The notes: a model not told the origin generated them from the letters alone. Positions 1 to 8,554 are shown, counted from the stretch's first letter. The stretch is DNA of 64,000 nucleotides from Styela clava (GCF_964204865.1 NC_135264.1:7346001-7410000); one strand, 5' to 3'. Made by a program: numbers and translations.

Positions 1-54
1 TCAATCAACTTACTTACCTTCGAGCCACGACGCTACACCACTCAGCCCCTAACC

Positions 55-274
55 TAACGACGCTACAATCACGAATAGATCGTCAAAAAGAACTCTACTA
101 TCTTGCGACCAACCTCCATGTGTTATACTGGTCGAGTATGCCAATGATATGATTCAATCGTACGTCGACAAAACATGATTGACGGCATTCGTAAATGTAG
201 GCTGGAATCTCAATTGGTAATCAATAACCATAATGAGTGGCTTAAAAATATGCTACTAATTAAGCTACTGGTGG
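55..274. repeat. Left core terminal inverted repeat, copy 1
   Basis: Reverse complement closely matches 790-1004 and 1191-1409. The best-conserved stretch is 105-215, around GTTATACTGGTCGAGTATGC. Confidence 0.8.
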
Positions 275-641
275 CATCGGGTTTGAGGTGACTGTTTTTA
301 AAATTTCGAAAGGTCATTCGATATCGACATGCCTGAGTTCATTGTCAGAAACTCATTCAATGTCGCTTGTATTTCCGTTCAAGACAAAACACTGAGGAAA
401 TAATAAAATATTTGCAGTCATTTTCAACGAATGTTCTGCCATATTCTGTTGTATATACAAATTTCTTTTACGTGACTGAGAGGGCTGAAAAATCAAAAAC
501 AGTCAAAAATATGAGTCGCTCAGTGAGTGTAATCCCTTCCAAACTATTTTAGAGCTAGCGTTACCAACTGCCCTTTAATTCAGCGTATAGTCCCAAAATT
601 GAGCTTATCTTATCTGCAACTTAATGAAGTTGCAAAGGACG
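275..641. other. Interior of element copy 1, no gene seen
   Basis: AT-rich sequence shared with 2208-2620. A 61-codon open frame at 367-552 is not credible: in copy 2 the matching sequence carries an indel and does not keep the frame. Confidence 0.6.
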
Positions 642-1004
642 CAGTTAGTACGTTATCTTTGGCATCGCATTTACTATAAACTGTTGAAGAAAAATAGATA
701 TTTGTCACGAGACTGACGACATGGCCAATTATTAAGGGCATAAAACGGCCTGTTGAAATTTAGAAAACCGTTATTCCCAACAAAGAAAACATCAGTAGCC
801 CAATTAGTAAAACATTTTTAAACTGCCAATTAAGGTTATTGTTTAATATTTGAGATTCCAGCCTACATATACGAATGCTGTCAATCATTTTTTGTCGAAG
901 TACGATTGAATCATCTCATTGGCATACACGACCAGTATAACCCATGGAAGTTGGTCACAAGATCGTAAATTCAGTGTGGCGATCGGGTCGCGAATAAAGC
1001 GCCG
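642..1004 (+). repeat. Tandem duplication inside element copy 1, first unit
   Basis: Begins CAGTTAGTACGTTATC and matches 1007-1409. It lacks about 37 bp (ACTACCAGAG... to ...CAGAATC) that the second unit and element copy 2 keep. Confidence 0.85.
790..1004. repeat. Inner copy of the right terminal inverted repeat, copy 1
   Basis: Complementary to 55-274 and directly repeated at 1191-1409. It ends at AGCGCCG and runs straight into the second copy of the duplicated half. Confidence 0.8.
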
Positions 1005-1006
1005 CG

Positions 1007-1409
1007 TAGTTAGTACGTTATCTTTGGCATCGCTTTTACTATAAAATGTTGAAGAAAAATACTACCAGAGCACTATCGCTTATTTCGGACCAGAATCATA
1101 TTTGTCACGAGACTGACGACATGGCCAATAATTAAGGGCAAAAAACGGCCTGTTAAAATTTAGAATACCGTTATTCCCAACAAAAAAAAGCATCAGTAGC
1201 CCAATTAGTAAAACATTTTTAAACTGCTAATTAAAGTTATTGTTTAATATTTGAGATTCCAGCCTACATATACGAATGCTGTCAATCATGTTTTGTCGAA
1301 GTACGATTGAATCATCTCATTGGCATACACGACCAGTATAACCCATGAAAGTTGGTCACAAGATAGTAAAGTTCAGTGTGGCGATCGGGTTGTGAATAAA
1401 GCGCCGTTA
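1007..1409 (+). repeat. Tandem duplication inside element copy 1, second unit
   Basis: Begins TAGTTAGTACGTTATC; carries the full right half including the 37 bp missing from the first unit. Confidence 0.85.
1191..1409. repeat. Outer right terminal inverted repeat, copy 1
   Basis: Complementary to 55-274; ends AGCGCCGTTAG like the right end of copy 2 at 3003. Confidence 0.8.
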
Positions 1410-1439
1410 GGTCAGGTACCGAATAGTATAGCACCGTAG

Positions 1440-1622
1440 GCAAAAGTAAGTTGTGGCAGATAGGGGAGTGGGTCTGAGGATAGCTAGGTTGAGGGAGATA
1501 GGACAGTAAGTCGAAAAGAGAGAGGTTGAGGGAGATAAAGCGGTGGTTCGAGAATGTGAAAGTTGGGGAGAAAGAGCAGAGGGTCTAGGAAAGTTGAGAA
1601 AGGTCGGGCAGTGTGTCGAGGA
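1440..1622 (-). repeat. G-rich minisatellite (about 37-bp period), right flank of element copy 1
   Basis: Degenerate units of the type GGTTGAGGGAGATAGGGCAG followed by TGGGTCGAGGATA. It is the reverse complement of the C-rich block at 1721-1948 and the direct equivalent of 3012-3335. Confidence 0.8.
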
Positions 1623-1636
1623 CAGTTTTAAGTGTT

Positions 1637-1710
1637 TAACGGAGTACTTTTGGCACGCAAACGACAAAAGTTTGCCGACCTCGGGTTTAGACTTCAGAGC
1701 CAGTGAAGTT
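1637..1710. other. Spacer between the two elements, with nested hairpins
   Basis: Two overlapping perfect short inverted repeats: ACTTTTG/CAAAAGT (1646-1671) and GCAAAC/GTTTGC (1657-1675). No gene is seen. This is the only part of 1-3360 with no second copy in the window. Confidence 0.5.
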
Positions 1711-1720
1711 ACTGCCCTTT

Positions 1721-1960
1721 CTCCCTCAACCTTCCTACCCTCGACCCACCGCCCTATCTCCCACAACCGTCCTATCCTCGACCCACCGCCCTATCTCTCT
1801 CAACCGTTTTATCCTCGACCCACTGTCCTATTTCCCATCCCCTTCAACCTCTTAATCCTCGACTCATTGCCATATCTCCTTCAACTTTTCTTTCCTTCAT
1901 CCACTGCACTATCTGCCGCAAACTTCCCACCCTCGACCCACTGTCGGACCTCCATCAACA
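1721..1960 (+). repeat. C-rich minisatellite, left flank of element copy 2
   Basis: Units at 1721-1757, 1758-1794, 1795-1831, 1832-1875 (7 bp longer), 1876-1912 and 1913-1948. Five of six are 36-37 bp, around CGACCCACCGCCCTAT and CTCCCTCAACC. With 1440-1622 it forms a long imperfect palindrome. Confidence 0.85.
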
Positions 1961-1987
1961 CGACGCTACACCACTCAGCCCCTAACC

Positions 1988-2207
1988 TAACGGCGCTACA
2001 ATCACGACTAGATCGTCAAAAAGAACTCTACTATTTTGCGACCAACCTCCATGTGTTATACTGGTCGAGTATGCCAATGAGATGATTCAATCGTACGTCG
2101 ACAAAACATGATTGACGGCATTCGTAAATGTAGGCTGGAATCTCAATTGGTAATCAATAACCATAATGAGTGGCTTAAAAATGTGCTACTAATTAAGCTA
2201 CTGGTGG
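1988..2207. repeat. Left core terminal inverted repeat, copy 2
   Basis: Pairs with 2782-3002: TAACGGCGCT at the tip, then a long match around CCAATGAGATGATTCAATCG and TGTAGGCTGGAATCTCAA. Confidence 0.85.
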
Positions 2208-2781
2208 CATCGGGTTTGAGGTGACTGTTTTTAAAATTTCGAAAGGTCATTCGATATCGACATGCCTGAGTTCATTTTCAGAAACTCATTCAATGTCGCT
2301 TGTATTTCCGTTCAAGACAAAACACTGAGGAAATAATAAAATATTTGCACGCTTAGTCATTTTCAACGAATAATCTGCCGTATTCTGTTGTATATACAAA
2401 TTTCTTTTACGTGACTGAGAGGGCTGAAAAACAAAAACAGTCAAAAATATGAGTCGCTCAGTGAGTGTAATCCCTTCCAAACTATTTTAGAGCCATGAAA
2501 TGTTTTGTCGTAGCTAGCGTTACCAACTGCCCTTTAATTCAGCGTATAGTCCCAAAATTGAGCTTATCTTATATGCAACTTAATGAAGTTGCAAAGGACG
2601 CAGTTAGTACGTTATCTTTGGCATCGCATTTACTATAAAATGTTGAAGAAAAATACTACCAGAGCACTATTGCTTATTTCGGATCAGCATCATATTTGTC
2701 ACGAGACTGACGACATGGCCAATTATTAAGGGCATAAAACGGCCTGTTAAAATTTAGAAAACCGTTATTCCCAACAAAAAA
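2208..2781. other. Interior of element copy 2, no gene seen
   Basis: AT-rich. The longest open frame (about 64 codons, antisense at 2286-2480) is not conserved in copy 1 and has no recognisable motif. Confidence 0.6.
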
Positions 2782-3002
2782 CCATCAGTAGCCCAATTAG
2801 TAAAACATTTTTAAACTGTCAATTAGGGTTATTGTTTAATATTTGAGATTCCAGCCTACATATACGAACGCTGTCAATCATGTTTTGTCGAAGTACGATT
2901 GAATCATCTCATTGGCATACACGACCAGTATAACCCATGGAAGTTGGTCGCAAGATAGTAAAGTTCAGTGTGGCGATCGGGTCGTGATAAAAAGCGCCGT
3001 TA
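2782..3002. repeat. Right core terminal inverted repeat, copy 2
   Basis: Reverse complement of 1988-2207 with scattered mismatches; ends AGCGCCGTTA. Confidence 0.85.
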
Positions 3003-3011
3003 GATCAGGTA

Positions 3012-3335
3012 TCGAATAGTATGGCACCGTAGGTCAAAGATAGGTAAGTTGTGGCAGATAAGGCAGTGGGTCCAAGGATAGGTAGATTGAGGGAGATAGG
3101 ACAGTAGGTCGATAAGAGAGAGGTTGAGGGAGATAAAGCGGTAGTTCGAGGATGTGAAAGTTGGGGAGATAGAGCAGTGGGTTGAGGATAGGTAGGTGGC
3201 GTAGTGGGCCAAGGATAGGATGTTTGAGGGAGCTAGGGCAGTTGGTTGAGGATAGGAAAGTTGAAGGAGGTCGGGCAGTAGGTCGAGTATAGATATGTAA
3301 GTAAGTAGATGGAGGTAGGGCAGTGGGTCGAGGAC
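3012..3335 (-). repeat. G-rich minisatellite between element copy 2 and the 5S array
   Basis: About eight degenerate ~37-bp units (GATAGGTAGG...GGGCAGTGGGTCGAG). The last is followed by GACGGTTTTAAGTGTT and, 12 bp later, the first 5S gene. Confidence 0.8.
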
Positions 3336-3360
3336 GGTTTTAAGTGTTCTTTCTTTAATG

Positions 3361-3479
3361 GCCTACAACCATACCACGTTGAATACACCCCATCTCGTTC
3401 GATCTCGGAAGTTAAGCAATGTCGGGCTCGGTTAGTACTTGCATGGGTGACCGGCTGGGAATACCGAGTGTCGTAGGCT
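3361..3479 (+). rRNA. 5S rRNA copy 1 (array edge)
   Basis: First gene of the array. Differs by GAATACACCCCATC, and its upstream sequence is element-derived (TTCTTTCTTTAATG), without the TACAAATA element of later copies. Confidence 0.95.
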
Positions 3480-3560
3480 TTTCGTCGCCGTTTCATTCGA
3501 TTTTGCTCTGTTTTCTAACAATTGCGAAATACAAATAGCCGAATAGACTACTACTTTATC

Positions 3561-3678
3561 GCCTACAACCATACCACGTTGAATGCACCCGATCTCGTCG
3601 ATCTCGGAAGTTAAGCAATGTCGGGTTCGGTTAGTACTTGCATGGGTGACCGACTGGGAATACCGAGTGTCGTAAGCT
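3561..3678 (+). rRNA. 5S rRNA copy 2
   Basis: 1-nt loop deletion; GTAAGC end; GACCGACTGG. Confidence 0.95.
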
Positions 3679-3759
3679 TTTCGTCGTCGTTTCATTCGAT
3701 TTTGCTGTGTTTTCTAACAACTGCGAAATACAAATAGCCGAATAGACTACTACTTTATC

Positions 3760-3878
3760 GCCTACAACCATACCACGTTGAATGCACCCGATCTTGTTTG
3801 ATCTCGGAAGTTAAGCAATGTCGGGCTTGGTTAGTACTTGCATGGGTGACCGGCTGGGAATACCGAGTGTCGTAGGCT
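3760..3878 (+). rRNA. 5S rRNA copy 3
   Basis: GATCTTGTTTG and CTTGG type. Confidence 0.96.
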
Positions 3879-3959
3879 TTTCGTCGCCGTTTCATTCGAT
3901 TTTGCTCTGTTTTCTAACAACTGCGAAATACATATAGCCGAATATACTACTACTTCATC

Positions 3960-4078
3960 GCCTACAACCATACCACGGTGAATGCACCCGATCTCGTTCA
4001 ATCTCGGAAGTTAAGCAATGTCGTGCTCGGTTAGTACTTGCATGGGTGACCGGCTGGGAATACCGAGTGTCGTAGGCT
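3960..4078 (+). rRNA. 5S rRNA copy 4
   Basis: CACGGTG type; GTCGTGCTCGG. Confidence 0.96.
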
Positions 4079-4159
4079 TTTCGTCGCCGTTCCATTCGAT
4101 TTTGCTCTGTTTTCTAACAACTGCGAAATACAAATAGCCGAATAGACTACTACTTTATT

Positions 4160-4278
4160 GCCTACAACCATACCACGTTGAATGCACCCGATCTCGTTCG
4201 ATCTCGGAAGTTAAGCAATGTCGGGCTCGGTTAGTACTTGCATGGGTGGCCGGCTGGGAATACCGAGTGTCGTAGGCT
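4160..4278 (+). rRNA. 5S rRNA copy 5
   Basis: GGGTGGCCGG; T-run spacer follows. Confidence 0.96.
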
Positions 4279-4363
4279 TTTTTTTCGTCGCCGTTCCATT
4301 CGTTTTTTCTCTGTTTTCTAACAACTGCAAAATACAAATAGCAGAACAGACTACTACTTTATC

Positions 4364-4482
4364 GACAACAACCATACCACGTTGAATGCACCCGATCTCG
4401 TTCGATCTCGGAAGTTAAGCAATGTCGGGCTCGGTTAGTACTTGCATGGGTGACCGGCTAGGAATACCGAGTGTCGTAGGCT
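4364..4482 (+). rRNA. 5S rRNA copy 6
   Basis: 5' end GACAACAACC weakens the terminal helix; GGCTAGGAA. Confidence 0.94.
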
Positions 4483-4563
4483 TTTCGTCGCCGCTTCATT
4501 CGATTTTGCTCTGTTTTCCAACAACTGCGAAATACAAATAGCCGAATAGACTACTACTTTATC

Positions 4564-4682
4564 GCCTACAACCATACCACGTTGAATGCACCCGATCTCG
4601 TTCGATCTCGGAAGTTATGCAATGTCGGGCTCGGTTAGTACTTGCATGGGTGACCGGCTGGGAATACCGAGTGTCGTAGGCT
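4564..4682 (+). rRNA. 5S rRNA copy 7
   Basis: A-box change GAAGTTATGC. Confidence 0.96.
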
Positions 4683-4763
4683 TTTCTTCGCCGTTTCATT
4701 CGATTTTGCTCTGTTTTCCAACAACTGCGAAATACAAATAGCCGAATAGACTACTACTTTATC

Positions 4764-4882
4764 GCCTACAATCATACCACGTTGAATGCACCCGATCTCG
4801 TTCGAACTCGGAAGTTAAGCAATGTCGGGCTCGGTTAGTTCTTGCATGGGTGACCGGCTGGGAATACCGAGTGTCGTAGGCT
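4764..4882 (+). rRNA. 5S rRNA copy 8
   Basis: CAATCATACC, GAACTCGG, TTAGTTCTTGC. Confidence 0.96.
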
Positions 4883-4932
4883 TTTCGTCGCCGTTTCATT
4901 CGACTTTGCTCTGTTTTCCAACAACTGCGAAA

Positions 4933-4940
4933 TACAAATA
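4933..4940 (+). promoter_or_regulatory. TATA-like upstream element (example, copy 9)
   Basis: TACAAATA at -31 to -24 of the gene, kept in nearly every spacer. AT-rich elements near -30 help 5S transcription in several invertebrates; this role here is inferred. Copy 1 has no equivalent. Confidence 0.4.
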
Positions 4941-5012
4941 GCCGAATAGACTACTACTTTATCGCCTACAACCATACCACGTTGAATGCACCCGATCTCG
5001 TTCGATCTCGGA

Positions 5013-5027
5013 AGTTAAGCAATGTCG
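5013..5027 (+). promoter_or_regulatory. 5S internal promoter A-box (example, copy 9)
   Basis: AGTTAAGCAATGTCG at gene positions 50-64, the place of the A-box bound with TFIIIA/TFIIIC in type 1 RNA polymerase III promoters. Confidence 0.85.
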
Positions 5028-5042
5028 GGCTCGGTTAGTACT

Positions 5043-5060
5043 TGCATGGGTGACCGGCTG
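5043..5060 (+). promoter_or_regulatory. 5S internal promoter C-box (example, copy 9)
   Basis: TGCATGGGTGACCGGCTG at gene positions 80-97, the main TFIIIA contact region in known 5S genes. Confidence 0.85.
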
Positions 5061-5081
5061 GGAATACCGAGTGTCGTAGGC

Positions 5082-5085
5082 TTTT
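5082..5085 (+). terminator. RNA polymerase III terminator (example, copy 9)
   Basis: TTTT directly after the closing GTAGGC strand; present after most copies, extended to about eight T in the T-run types. Confidence 0.85.
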
Positions 5086-5163
5086 CGTCGCCGTTTCATT
5101 CGATTTTGCTCTGTTTTCCAACAACTGCGAAATACAAATAGCCGAATAGACTACTACTTTATC
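5083..5163 (+). other. Intergenic 5S spacer (example, 81 bp)
   Basis: Contains CGTCGCCGTTTCATTCG, a second T-run (CTGTTTTC) about 30 bp past the gene that could act as a back-up terminator, and ATACAAATAG before the next gene. No spliced-leader or other small RNA gene is visible. Confidence 0.8.
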
Positions 5164-5272
5164 GCCTACAACCATTCCACGTTGAATGCACCCAATCTCG
5201 GAAGTTAAGCAATGTCGGGCTCGGTTAGTACTTGCATGGGTGACCGGCTGGGAATACCGAGTGTCGTAGGCT
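5164..5272 (+). rRNA. 5S rRNA copy 10, 10-nt deletion
   Basis: Loop region reduced to CCCAATCTCGG (109 nt); probably not functional. Confidence 0.85.
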
Positions 5273-5353
5273 TTTCGTCGCCGTTTCATTCGATTTTGCT
5301 CTGTTTTCTAACAATTGCGAAATACAAATAGCCGAATAGACTACTATTTTATC

Positions 5354-5471
5354 GCCTACAACCATACCACGTTGAATGCACCAGATCTCGTCGATCTCGG
5401 AAGTTAAGCAATGTCGGGTTCGGTTAGTACTTGCATGGGTGACCGGCTGGGAATACCGAGTGTCGTAAGCT
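5354..5471 (+). rRNA. 5S rRNA copy 11
   Basis: 1-nt loop deletion; CCAGATC; GTAAGC end. Confidence 0.95.
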
Positions 5472-5552
5472 TTTCGTCGTCGTTTCATTCGAGTTTGCTC
5501 TGTTTTCTAACAACTGCGAAATACAAATAGCCGAATAGACTACTACTTTATC

Positions 5553-5671
5553 GCCTACAACCATACCACGTTGAATGCACCCGATCTTGTTCGATCTCGG
5601 AAGTTAAGCAATGTCGGGCATAGTTAGTACTTGCATGGGTGACCGGCTGGGAATACCGAGTGTCGTAGGCT
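5553..5671 (+). rRNA. 5S rRNA copy 12
   Basis: GATCTTG; GGGCATAGTTAG. Confidence 0.96.
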
Positions 5672-5752
5672 TTTCGTCGCCGTTTCATTCGATTTTGCTC
5701 TGTTTTCTAACAACTGCGAAATACAAATAGCCGAATAGACTACTACTTTATT

Positions 5753-5871
5753 GCCTACAACCATACCACGTTGAATGCACTCTATCTCGTTCGATCTCGG
5801 AAGTTAAGCGATGTCGGGCTCGGTTAGTACTTGCATGGGTGACCGGCTGGGAATACTGAGTGTCGTAGGCT
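5753..5871 (+). rRNA. 5S rRNA copy 13
   Basis: GCACTCTATC, GCGATG, GAATACTGAG. Confidence 0.95.
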
Positions 5872-5952
5872 TTTCGTCGCCGTTTCATTCGAGTTTGCTC
5901 TGTTTTCTAACAACTGCGAAATATAAATAGCCGAATAGACTACTACTTTATT

Positions 5953-6071
5953 GCCTACAACCATACCACGTTGAATGCACCCGATCTCGTTCGATCTCGG
6001 AAGTTAAGCAATGTCGGGCTCGGTTAGTACTTGCATGGGTGACCGGCTGGGAATACCGAGTGTCGTAGGCT
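5953..6071 (+). rRNA. 5S rRNA copy 14
   Basis: T-run spacer follows. Confidence 0.97.
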
Positions 6072-6156
6072 TTTTTTTCGTCGCCGTTCCATTCGTTTTT
6101 TCTCTGTTTTCTAACAACTGCAAAATACAAATAGCAGAACAGACTACTACTTTATC

Positions 6157-6275
6157 GACTACAACCATACCACGTTGAATCCACCCGATCTCGTTCGATC
6201 TCGGAAGTTAAGCAATGTCGGGCTCGGTTAGTACTTGCATGGGTGACCGGCTGGGAATACCGAGTGTCGTAGGCT
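6157..6275 (+). rRNA. 5S rRNA copy 15
   Basis: GACTACAACC start, GAATCCACC; terminator reduced to TTTATG. Confidence 0.94.
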
Positions 6276-6356
6276 TTATGTCGCCGCTTCATTCGATTTT
6301 GCTCTGTTTTCCAACAACTGCGAAATACAAATAGCCGAATAGACTACTACTTTATC

Positions 6357-6475
6357 GCCTACAACCATACCACGTTGAATGCACCCAATCTCGTTCGATC
6401 TCGGAAGTTAAGCAATGTCGGGCTCGGTTAGTACTTGCATGGGTGACCGGCTGGGAATACCGAGTGTCGTAGGCT
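6357..6475 (+). rRNA. 5S rRNA copy 16
   Basis: CCCAATC. Confidence 0.97.
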
Positions 6476-6556
6476 TTTCGTCGCCGTTTCATTCGATTTT
6501 GCTCTGTTTTCCAACAACTGCGAAATACAAATAGCCGAATAGACTACTACTTTATC

Positions 6557-6665
6557 GCCTACAACCATACCACGTTGAATGCACCCGATCTCGTAAGTTA
6601 AGCAATGTCGGGCTCGGTTAGTACTTGCATGGGTGACCGGCTGGGAATACCGAGTGTCGTAGGCT
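6557..6665 (+). rRNA. 5S rRNA copy 17, 10-nt deletion
   Basis: GATCTCGTAAGTTAAGC, a different breakpoint from copy 10. Confidence 0.85.
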
Positions 6666-6746
6666 TTTCGTCGCCGTTTCATTCGATTTTGCTCTGTTTT
6701 CTAACAATTGCGAAATACAAATAGCCGAATAGACTACTACTTTATC

Positions 6747-6864
6747 GCCTACAACCATACCACGTTGAATGCACCCGATCTCGTCGATCTCGGAAGTTAA
6801 GCAATGTCGGGTTCGGTTAGTACTTGCGTGGGTGACCGGCTGGGAATACCGAGTGTCGTAAGCT
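6747..6864 (+). rRNA. 5S rRNA copy 18
   Basis: 1-nt loop deletion; CTTGCGTGGG; GTAAGC end. Confidence 0.95.
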
Positions 6865-6945
6865 TTTCGTCGTCGTTTCATTCGATTTTGCTGTGTTTTC
6901 TAACAACTGCGAAATACAAATAGCCGAATAGACTACTACTTTATC

Positions 6946-7064
6946 GCCTACAACCATACCACGTTAAATGCACCCGATCTTGTTCGATCTCGGAAGTTAA
7001 GCAATGTCGGGCTTGGTTAGTACTTGCATGGGTGACCGGCTGGGAATACCGTGTGTCGTAGGCT
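6946..7064 (+). rRNA. 5S rRNA copy 19
   Basis: ACGTTAAATG; GATCTTG; CCGTGTGTCG. Confidence 0.96.
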
Positions 7065-7145
7065 TTTCGTCGCCGTTTCATTCGATTTTGCTCTGTTTTC
7101 TAACAACTGCGAAATACAAATAGCCGAATAGACTACTACTTTATC

Positions 7146-7264
7146 GCCTACAACCATAGCACGGTGAATGCACCCGATCTCGTTCGATCTCGGAAGTTGA
7201 GCAATGTCGGGCTCGGTTAGTACTTGCATGGGTGACCGGCTGGGAATACCGAGTGTCGTAGGCT
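7146..7264 (+). rRNA. 5S rRNA copy 20
   Basis: CATAGCACGGTG; GTTGAGCAATG. Confidence 0.96.
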
Positions 7265-7345
7265 TTTCGTCGCCGTTTCATCCGATTTTGCTCTGTTTTC
7301 TAACAACTGCGAAATACAAATAGCCGAATAGACTACTACTTTATT

Positions 7346-7464
7346 GCCTACAACCATACCACGTTGAATGCACCCGATCTCGTTCGATCTCTGAGGTTGG
7401 GCAATGTCGGGCTCGGTTAGTACTTGCATGGGTGACCGGCTGGGAATACCGAGTGTCGTAGGCT
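7346..7464 (+). rRNA. 5S rRNA copy 21
   Basis: A-box altered: CTCTGAGGTTGGGCAATG. T-run spacer follows. Confidence 0.94.
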
Positions 7465-7550
7465 TTTTTTTTCGTCGCCGTTCCATTCGTTTTTTCTCTG
7501 TTTTCTAACAATTGCAAAATACAAATAGCAGAACAGACTACCACTTTACC

Positions 7551-7669
7551 GACTACAACCATACCACGTTGAATGCACCCGATCTCGTTCGATCTCGGAA
7601 GTTAAGCAATGTCGGGCTCGGTTAGTACTTGCATGGGTGACCGGCTGGGAATACCGAGTGTCGTAGGCT
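7551..7669 (+). rRNA. 5S rRNA copy 22
   Basis: GACTACAACC start; CTTTTCTTTCG after gene. Confidence 0.96.
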
Positions 7670-7754
7670 TTTCTTTCGTCGCCGTTCCATTCGTTTTTTC
7701 TCTGTTTTCTAACAACTGCAAAATACAAATAGCAGAACAGACTACTACTTTATC

Positions 7755-7873
7755 GACTACAACCATACCACGTTGAATGCACCCGATCTCGTTCGATCTC
7801 GGAAGTTAAGCAATGTCGGGCTCGGTTAGTACTTGCATGGGTGACCGGCTGGGAATACCGAGTGTCGTAGGCT
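7755..7873 (+). rRNA. 5S rRNA copy 23
   Basis: GACTACAACC start. Confidence 0.96.
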
Positions 7874-7954
7874 TTTCGTCGCCGCTTCATTCGATTTTGC
7901 TCTGTTTTCCAACAACTGCGAAATACAAATAGCCGAATAGACTACTACTTTATC

Positions 7955-8073
7955 GCCTACAACCATACCACGGTGAATGCACCCGATCTCGTTCGATCTC
8001 GGAAGTTAAGCAATGTCGGGCTCGGTTAGTACTTGCATGGGTGACCGGCTGGGAATACCGAGTGTCGTAGGCT
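7955..8073 (+). rRNA. 5S rRNA copy 24
   Basis: CACGGTG. Confidence 0.97.
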
Positions 8074-8154
8074 TTTCGTCGCCGTTTCATTCGATTTTGC
8101 TCTGTTTTCCAACAACTGCGAAATACAAATAACCGAATAGACTACTACTTTATC

Positions 8155-8273
8155 GCCTACAACCATACCACGTTGAATGCACCCGTTATCGTTCGATCTC
8201 GGAAGTTAAGCAATGTCGGGCTCAGTTAGTACTTGCTTGGGTGACCGGCTGGGAATACCGAGTGTCGTAGGCT
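8155..8273 (+). rRNA. 5S rRNA copy 25
   Basis: GTTATC; CTCAGTT; CTTGCTTGGG. Confidence 0.96.
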
Positions 8274-8354
8274 TTTCGTCGCCGTTTCATTCGATTTTGC
8301 TCTGTTTTCCAACAACTGCGAAATACAAATAGCCGAATAGACTCCTACTTTATC

Positions 8355-8473
8355 GCCTACAACCATACCACGTTGAATGCACCCGATCTCGTTTGATCTC
8401 GGAAGTTAAGCAATGTCGGGCTAGGTTAGTACTTGCATGGGTGACCGGCTGGGAATACCGAGTGTCGTAGGCT
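8355..8473 (+). rRNA. 5S rRNA copy 26
   Basis: GTTTGATC; GCTAGGTTAG. Confidence 0.96.
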
Positions 8474-8554
8474 TTTCGTCGCCGTTTCATTCGATTTTGC
8501 TCTGTTTTCCAACAACTGCAAAATACAAATAGCCGAATAGACTACTGCTTTATC

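Larger units (their letters stand above)
1..1636. mobile_element. Foldback-like non-autonomous DNA element, copy 1 (left end cut by window)
   Basis: The core (about 55-1409) is bounded by inverted repeats that start CTAACG(A/G)CGCT on the left and end AGCGCCGTTAG on the right. The inverted symmetry continues outward: positions 1-54 resemble the reverse complement of the sequence right of the core (1410-1440 and the G-rich minisatellite). Compared with copy 2, this copy carries its right half twice (642-1004 and 1007-1409) and lacks about 37 bp near 692. No transposase or other coding region is visible, so it would depend on an enzyme supplied elsewhere. The right limit is placed where similarity to copy 2 stops, just after GTTTTAAGTGTT. 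The family name is inferred from architecture only; a large segmental duplication of unrelated sequence is the alternative for the doubling. Confidence 0.6.
1711..3348. mobile_element. Foldback-like non-autonomous DNA element, copy 2
   Basis: Same layout as copy 1 without the internal duplication: C-rich minisatellite (1721-1960), core 1988-3002 with terminal inverted repeats of about 220 bp, then G-rich minisatellite (3012-3335). The 31 bp immediately outside the two core ends are themselves about 60% identical when one is reverse-complemented, so the inverted repeat really runs through into the minisatellites. Tandem repeats inside long inverted repeats are typical of foldback elements such as Drosophila FB. 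The interior (2208-2781) is AT-rich with no credible reading frame. The right edge lies about 12 bp before the first 5S gene. A flanking TA at both core ends (1988-1989, 3001-3002) could be a target duplication of the core but is too short to prove it. Confidence 0.6.
4964..5082 (+). rRNA. 5S rRNA copy 9 (reference copy)
   Basis: 5S ribosomal RNA of the large ribosomal subunit. Used here as the consensus. The ends GCCTAC (positions 1-6) and GTAGGC (113-118) form the terminal helix. CCCGATCTCG and TGTCGGG flank the helix II/III region. The apical loop holds the direct repeat GATCTCG...GATCTCG at 10-nt spacing, which explains the recurrent 10-nt deletions elsewhere. A-box and C-box are intact and TTTT follows at once. 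Length 119 nt is normal for animal 5S (about 119-121). No intron or insertion. Flanking units on both sides are the same gene, so expression is presumably by independent polymerase III transcription of each unit; which copies are active cannot be told from sequence. Confidence 0.98.

Noticed and set aside
1410-1445. 5S 3'-end relic (GTACCGAATAGTATAGCACCGTAGGC, also at 3009-3035)
   Set aside because: Only a loose resemblance to ATACCGAGTGTCGTAGGC. It is better explained as the junction segment of the element, since it is the reverse complement of the left-flank junction.
1407-1766. 119-codon open frame, - strand
   Set aside because: Also a translation of the minisatellite, with repeated Leu-Ser-Pro-Ser motifs; no start or domain evidence.
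1543-2085. 180-codon open frame, + strand
   Set aside because: It crosses a G-rich minisatellite, its reverse complement and a transposon inverted repeat. The Pro/Ser/Thr-rich part is a translation of the ~37-bp tandem repeat, which by chance has few stops.
55-3002. Autonomous transposase gene
   Set aside because: No frame above about 65 codons in the element interiors, and frames are not shared between the two copies.
3480-3560. Spliced-leader RNA gene in the 5S spacer, as in many nematodes
   Set aside because: The 81-bp spacers contain no splice-donor-bearing leader or Sm site, and are too short for a typical SL RNA gene.
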